Part shown: positions 5,179-8,121 of the stretch, one piece after another | Position numbering within the stretch: position 1 is the stretch's first letter | Layout: each line of letters begins with the position of its first letter | NCBI GenBank assembly: GCA_016209995.1 | Contig: JACQVC010000307.1 | Span: forward strand, 1-8,121 | From: Gemmatimonadota bacterium | GTDB lineage: Bacteria; Gemmatimonadota; Gemmatimonadetes; Longimicrobiales; Gaopeijiaceae | DNA length: 8,121 bases | Direction of reading: 5' to 3' | Position numbers and translations under genes: made by a program | The notes under the pieces: model-generated | Told to the model about the DNA's origin: nothing | Database searches by the model: none | What the model saw: only the letters and a program-made list of their open reading frames with translations

Positions 5179-7721
5179 GCGCCTTCCCCGGAAGGTGCCC
5201 CTTCCCCCGAAGGCTCCTCACCCCATACAACGTTTTCTTGCGTGGGGACCCCGGGCTCGAGCGCCGGCACCTCCGCATCGGCTCCCTCACCGTTCTCGGG
5301 AATGATCCGCGCCACGTCGACCACCGCGTCCCCCTCGTCGAGCGAAACCAGGCGCACGCCCTGCGTGGCGCGTCCGATCTCGCGGATCTCCTTGACGGCC
5401 TGCCGGTTCACCACACCGTTGCGCGTGATCAGCATGACCTCCTCGTCGGGAGCGACCGCCCTGATGCCGACCACATTCCCCGTCTTCCCGGTCGTCTTCA
5501 CGTTGATGATCCCTTTGCCACCGCGCTTCTGCAGGCGATAGTCCTCGATGGGCGTGCGCTTACCCATTCCTCTCTCCATGACGACCAGGAGCGTCGAGGC
5601 CTCAGGCCGAATCACCACCATACCGACTACTTCGTCCTTGGACGACAGGCGAATTCCCCGCACACCGCCGGCCGCGCGCCCCATCTCGCGCGCGTCGTCT
5701 TCGTGGAAGCGGATGGCCATGCCGTTGCGCGTCGCCAGGATCACCTCGTCATTGCCACGTGTGATCTGCACGTCGATCAGCTCGTCGTTGGCGTCCACGT
5801 TGATCGCGATGATCCCGACGGACCGCACGTTGCCGTAGGCCGACAGCGCCGTCTTCTTCACGGTGCCGCGGCGAGTGCAGAAAAGCACGTACTGGTCTTC
5901 CCGGAACTCGCGCACCGGCACCAGAGCGGCCACCTCGTCCCCCGTGCCGAGGGTGAGCAGGTTCACGATCGGCTTACCGCGGCTCGTGCGGCTGCTCTGC
6001 GGGATCTCGTGCACCTTCAGCCAATGACACTTCCCGCGCCGCGTGAAGACCAGCAGGTAGTCGTGGGTCGATGCCACGAACAGGTGCTCGACCCAATCCT
6101 CCTCTTTCGTACCCATGCCCTGGAGCCCCCTGCCACCCCGACGCTGACGGCGGTACGTATCGCTGGGCAGCCGCTTCACGTAGCCGTCGTGACTCACGGT
6201 GAGCACCATCTCTTCGTCGGCGATGAGGTCCTCGACGTTGAAATCGGTCACATCGCCGATGACTTCGGTGCGGCGCTCGTCTCCGTATTTGGCGGCCAGC
6301 TCCTCCAGCTCCTCCCGCACGATCTGCAGCCGGCGCGGGCGGCTGGCCAGAATCTCCTTGAGCCGGCGAATCTCCTTGCGTAGCTCGGTAAGCTCGGCCT
6401 CGAGGTTGCCGATCTCGAGCGCCGTGAGTCGCGCGAGCCGCATGTTCAGGATCGCCTCGGCCTGGCGCTCCGACAGCGCGAACCTTTCCTGCAAGCCTCG
6501 GGCCGCCGTCTCCGAATCCTGCGAGCCGCGGATCAGCGCGATCACGGCGTCGATCTGGTCCACCGCGATCTTCAGCCCCTCGAGGATGTGCTCGCGCTCC
6601 TGGGCCTGGTCCAGCTCGAACTGGCTGCGCCGCTGGATCACCTCGTGCCGATGCTCCAGGAAGTACTCGAGCATCTGCTTGAGGGACAGCACGCGGGGCA
6701 CACCGTCGACGAGCGAGAGCATGATCACGCCGAACGTCGACTGCATCTGAGTGTGCTTGTAGAGCTGGTTCAACACGATGTCCGGGATGGCATCGCGCTT
6801 CAGCTCGATCACGATGCGCAGGCCGTCACGGTCGGACTCGTCCCGCAGGTCCGATACGTCGTTGATCTTCTTGTCGCGCACGAGCTCGGCGATCTGCTCG
6901 ATGAGCCGCGACTTGTTCACCATGTACGGGATCTCGGTCACGATGATGCGCGGCCGGCTCGATTCCGCGTCCTCGACGGACGCGCGCGCCCGCACCAGCA
7001 GGCGGCCGCGACCCGTGCTATAGGCATCGCGGATCCCGTCCCTCCCGCAGATGAACCCGCCCGTCGGGAAGTCCGGCGCCGTGACGATCGTGGCCAGCTC
7101 GTCTCCCGTGATCTCCGGGTTCTCGATCAAGGCCACGACCGCGCTCACGATCTCCCGCAGGTTGTGGGGCGGAATGTTGGTCGCCATACCGACGGCGATC
7201 CCGGAGCTGCCGTTGACCAGAAGGTTGGGGACCCGACCCGGGAGGACCGTCGGCTCCTGGAGGCGTCCATCGAAATTGGGCAGGAAGTCGACCGTATTCT
7301 TGTCGATATCGGCAAGCAGCTCGGTGGCGAGCCCCGCCAGCCTCGCCTCCGTATAGCGGTAGGCCGCGGGGTTGTCCCCATCGATGGAGCCGAAGTTGCC
7401 CTGGCCATCGACGAGCGGGTATCGCATGGAAAAGTCCTGCACCATGCGGACCAGCGCGTCGTACACCGCTATGTCGCCGTGGGGGTGGTACTTACCAAGC
7501 ACGTCGCCAACGACCGTCGCGCTCTTCTTCTGCGGCCGTCCGGGCTGGAGCCCCAACTCGTGCATCGCGTACAGGATACGTCGGTGCACGGGCTTCATCC
7601 CGTCACGCACGTCGGGAAGCGCCCGCTGAACGATCACGCTCATCGAGTAGTCGATGAACGACTCGCGCATCTCGTCTTCGATGAGCCTCGAGATGACCTT
7701 CTCGCCCGATTCCGTAGCCAT
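5175..7721 (-). CDS. gyrA: DNA gyrase subunit A
   Basis: Breakage-reunion subunit of DNA gyrase, which with GyrB introduces negative supercoils using ATP. The 848 residues are complete. The N-terminal winged-helix part holds the catalytic Tyr123 ([10 protein letters not shown]) with Arg122; the quinolone-binding segment is [10 protein letters not shown] (79-88). The tower and coiled-coil follow (about 350-490). The C-terminal beta-pinwheel begins with the GyrA-box QRRGGRG at 526-532, which separates GyrA from ParC, and a degenerate copy QKRGGKG lies at 731-737. The last 45 or so residues are an acidic tail ending in a doubled PSGEGA. ATG at 7721 has GGGA with a six-base spacer. The position of Escherichia coli Ser83 is Ile84 here (codon ATA, 7470-7472), while the acidic Asp87 is kept as Asp88; substitutions at Ser83 are classic quinolone-resistance changes. 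The gene opens a four-gene run and is preceded by a leader with a hairpin. gyrB is not in the window. Confidence 0.98.
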   Translation of the reverse strand: MATESGEKVISRLIEDEMRESFIDYSMSVIVQRALPDVRDGMKPVHRRILYAMHELGLQPGRPQKKSATVVGDVLGKYHPHGDIAVYDALVRMVQDFSMRYPLVDGQGNFGSIDGDNPAAYRYTEARLAGLATELLADIDKNTVDFLPNFDGRLQEPTVLPGRVPNLLVNGSSGIAVGMATNIPPHNLREIVSAVVALIENPEITGDELATIVTAPDFPTGGFICGRDGIRDAYSTGRGRLLVRARASVEDAESSRPRIIVTEIPYMVNKSRLIEQIAELVRDKKINDVSDLRDESDRDGLRIVIELKRDAIPDIVLNQLYKHTQMQSTFGVIMLSLVDGVPRVLSLKQMLEYFLEHRHEVIQRRSQFELDQAQEREHILEGLKIAVDQIDAVIALIRGSQDSETAARGLQERFALSERQAEAILNMRLARLTALEIGNLEAELTELRKEIRRLKEILASRPRRLQIVREELEELAAKYGDERRTEVIGDVTDFNVEDLIADEEMVLTVSHDGYVKRLPSDTYRRQRRGGRGLQGMGTKEEDWVEHLFVASTHDYLLVFTRRGKCHWLKVHEIPQSSRTSRGKPIVNLLTLGTGDEVAALVPVREFREDQYVLFCTRRGTVKKTALSAYGNVRSVGIIAINVDANDELIDVQITRGNDEVILATRNGMAIRFHEDDAREMGRAAGGVRGIRLSSKDEVVGMVVIRPEASTLLVVMERGMGKRTPIEDYRLQKRGGKGIINVKTTGKTGNVVGIRAVAPDEEVMLITRNGVVNRQAVKEIREIGRATQGVRLVSLDEGDAVVDVARIIPENGEGADAEVPALEPGVPTQENVVWGEEPSGEGAPSGEGA
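5182..5213 (-). promoter_or_regulatory. Tandem hairpin repeats over the dehydratase ribosome-binding site
   Basis: Two near-identical 18-base units (5178-5195 and 5196-5213, 16 of 18 bases equal) encode the doubled PSGEGA at the GyrA C-terminus. In the minus-strand RNA each contains CCTTC...GAAGG, able to fold into a 5-bp hairpin with a four-base loop. The one at 5182-5195 contains the GGGGAAGG Shine-Dalgarno of the dehydratase, three bases before its ATG. It could hide that site until ribosomes finishing gyrA open it. The repeat is directly visible; the regulatory role is inferred. Confidence 0.4.
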
Positions 7722-7754
7722 TCGGATTCCCTGGATTTTCTTGGGGCTGTGACT

Positions 7755-7773
7755 CTGTCAGGCTAGCTGACAG
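7755..7773. repeat. Perfect 7-bp hairpin in the gyrA leader
   Basis: CTGTCAG at 7755-7761 and CTGACAG at 7767-7773 are exact reverse complements around GCTAG. The element lies 33 bases before the gyrA start codon. It may act as a leader hairpin or as a repressor operator; there is no following U-run, so it is not a typical terminator for the zinc-ribbon gene upstream. Confidence 0.55.
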
Positions 7774-7803
7774 GGCGGCCTGGAGCCGGCTGACGCGTCG
7801 CCT

Positions 7804-7832
7804 CCTATAGCACTAATACTACCCCCAAAACA
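7804..7832 (-). promoter_or_regulatory. Weak sigma-70-like promoter candidate for gyrA
   Basis: On the minus strand TATAGG (7804-7809) matches four of six -10 bases. A 17-base spacer separates it from TGTTTT (7827-7832), a poor -35 match. It lies in the only A/T-richer patch upstream of gyrA, which is the main reason to list it. Alternative -10 readings (TAGTAT, TATTAG) overlap it. Low confidence. Confidence 0.25.
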
Positions 7833-7879
7833 GTCGCCGGGTCGGCGGTCTTCCCTCTGGAACGGACGTCGGTCAGCGC

Positions 7880-8121
7880 TCACAGCACGCAGAGGCCGCT
7901 CCAGCCGCACTTCTGGCAGGAGCGCCGCTGGAGATTCCAGCGCAGCACCGTCGCGAGGAACCGGTCGCGGCGCATGCGGCGCAGCCGCTTGGTTTCACCC
8001 TGGCACGCAGGGCACGCCGTCCCCCTGACGATCTGGCGGCGCAACAGGCGCGCCCAGGCCGAGATCGCCAGACTTCCAGAGGCGAGGCCCGCGATGACAA
8101 ACCCCAGGACCAGGCGGACGG
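7880..8121 (-). CDS. Small membrane protein with a zinc ribbon (N-terminus off the right edge)
   Basis: The minus-strand frame ending in TGA at 7880-7882 is open to the window edge and gives 79 residues; I translated it directly. It starts with a hydrophobic segment (VRLVLGFVIAGLASGSLAI), continues with ARLLRRQIVRG, then CPAC, a highly basic stretch (KRLRRMRRDRF, then LRWNLQRR), and CQKCGWSGLCVL at the end. Two CxxC pairs about 34 residues apart form a typical zinc-ribbon arrangement, here tethered to the membrane with the ribbon probably in the cytoplasm (positive-inside rule). No convincing start is inside the window, so the true start is likely beyond the right edge. A different, alanine- and serine-rich frame is open over the same bases but lacks these features. 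It lies 158 bases before gyrA in the same direction. Function is unknown; such ribbons often bind nucleic acid or protein. Confidence 0.7.
   Translation of the reverse strand, partial: VRLVLGFVIAGLASGSLAISAWARLLRRQIVRGTACPACQGETKRLRRMRRDRFLATVLRWNLQRRSCQKCGWSGLCVL

Larger units (their letters stand above)
7722..7879 (-). promoter_or_regulatory. gyrA upstream region and probable leader
   Basis: This 158-base gap lies between the zinc-ribbon gene stop and the gyrA ATG. From left to right it holds the gyrA ribosome site (AGGGAATCCGA before ATG), a perfect hairpin at 7755-7773, and a locally A/T-richer island around 7803-7832 that contains the promoter candidate. No gene is seen in it. If the promoter is right, the gyrA transcript has an untranslated leader of about 75-80 bases carrying the hairpin. 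Confidence 0.5.

Noticed and set aside
5238..7766. Long plus-strand open frames opposite gyrA (5238-6383 and 6588-7766)
   Set aside because: They mirror the gyrA codon pattern and show His/Arg/Asp-rich, domain-free translations.
7873..8100. Ala/Ser/Arg-rich minus-strand frame upstream of gyrA
   Set aside because: A neighbouring frame on the same strand gives a hydrophobic segment plus two CxxC pairs, which is much more protein-like.
1..8121. tRNA, rRNA, CRISPR array, insertion sequence or phage signature
   Set aside because: Gaps between genes are short, and none shows repeat arrays, transposase motifs, terminal repeats or recognisable RNA genes.

Overview
The window is GC-rich chromosomal DNA, and nearly all of it reads on the minus strand. 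An MlaE-type lipid-transport permease implies a Gram-negative cell with an outer membrane. The base composition, the many GTG starts and the mix of genes would suit a soil or sediment lineage such as Gemmatimonadota. That placement is an impression from the sequence, not a demonstrated assignment.

Right part (8121 down to 2552, minus strand). A small membrane zinc-ribbon protein enters from the right edge (7880-8121, N-terminus outside). A 158-base leader follows, with a perfect 7-bp hairpin and a weak promoter candidate. Then comes a tight four-gene run: gyrA (DNA gyrase subunit A), a fold-type II PLP threonine/serine dehydratase that overlaps gyrA by ATGA, a P1-family (DmpA/S58-like) peptidase 32 bases on, and a HAD phosphatase 6 bases after that. 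The spacing suggests one transcript. Apart from gyrase, the products look like amino-acid/peptide and phosphate-ester housekeeping enzymes.

Middle (2095-2554). One small plus-strand gene of unknown function (2331-2546) meets the HAD gene tail to tail; the two stop codons lie in one 11-base palindrome. Its 236-base upstream region, shared with the divergent dsbA-like gene, contains a three-arm set of mutually exclusive hairpins and a separate 10-bp inverted repeat.

Left part (2094 down to 1, minus strand). A membrane-anchored DsbA-like thiol oxidoreductase, a VKOR-family quinone-linked oxidase, a 68-residue protein of unknown function and the permease MlaE (C-terminus off the left edge) form an apparent operon. 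DsbA and VKOR would be an oxidative-folding pair, VKOR re-oxidising the DsbA-like protein. The most striking observation is an in-frame TAG in the dsbA-like gene, directly after the cis-proline loop. The reading frame continues for 25 plausible residues to a natural stop that overlaps the VKOR start, so the gene is either broken, misread or read through.

No mobile elements, CRISPR arrays, tRNAs or rRNAs are seen. I found no convincing new multi-gene system; the interest lies in the interrupted redox gene, the gyrase quinolone-site residue, several RNA-structure candidates and three small uncharacterised proteins.
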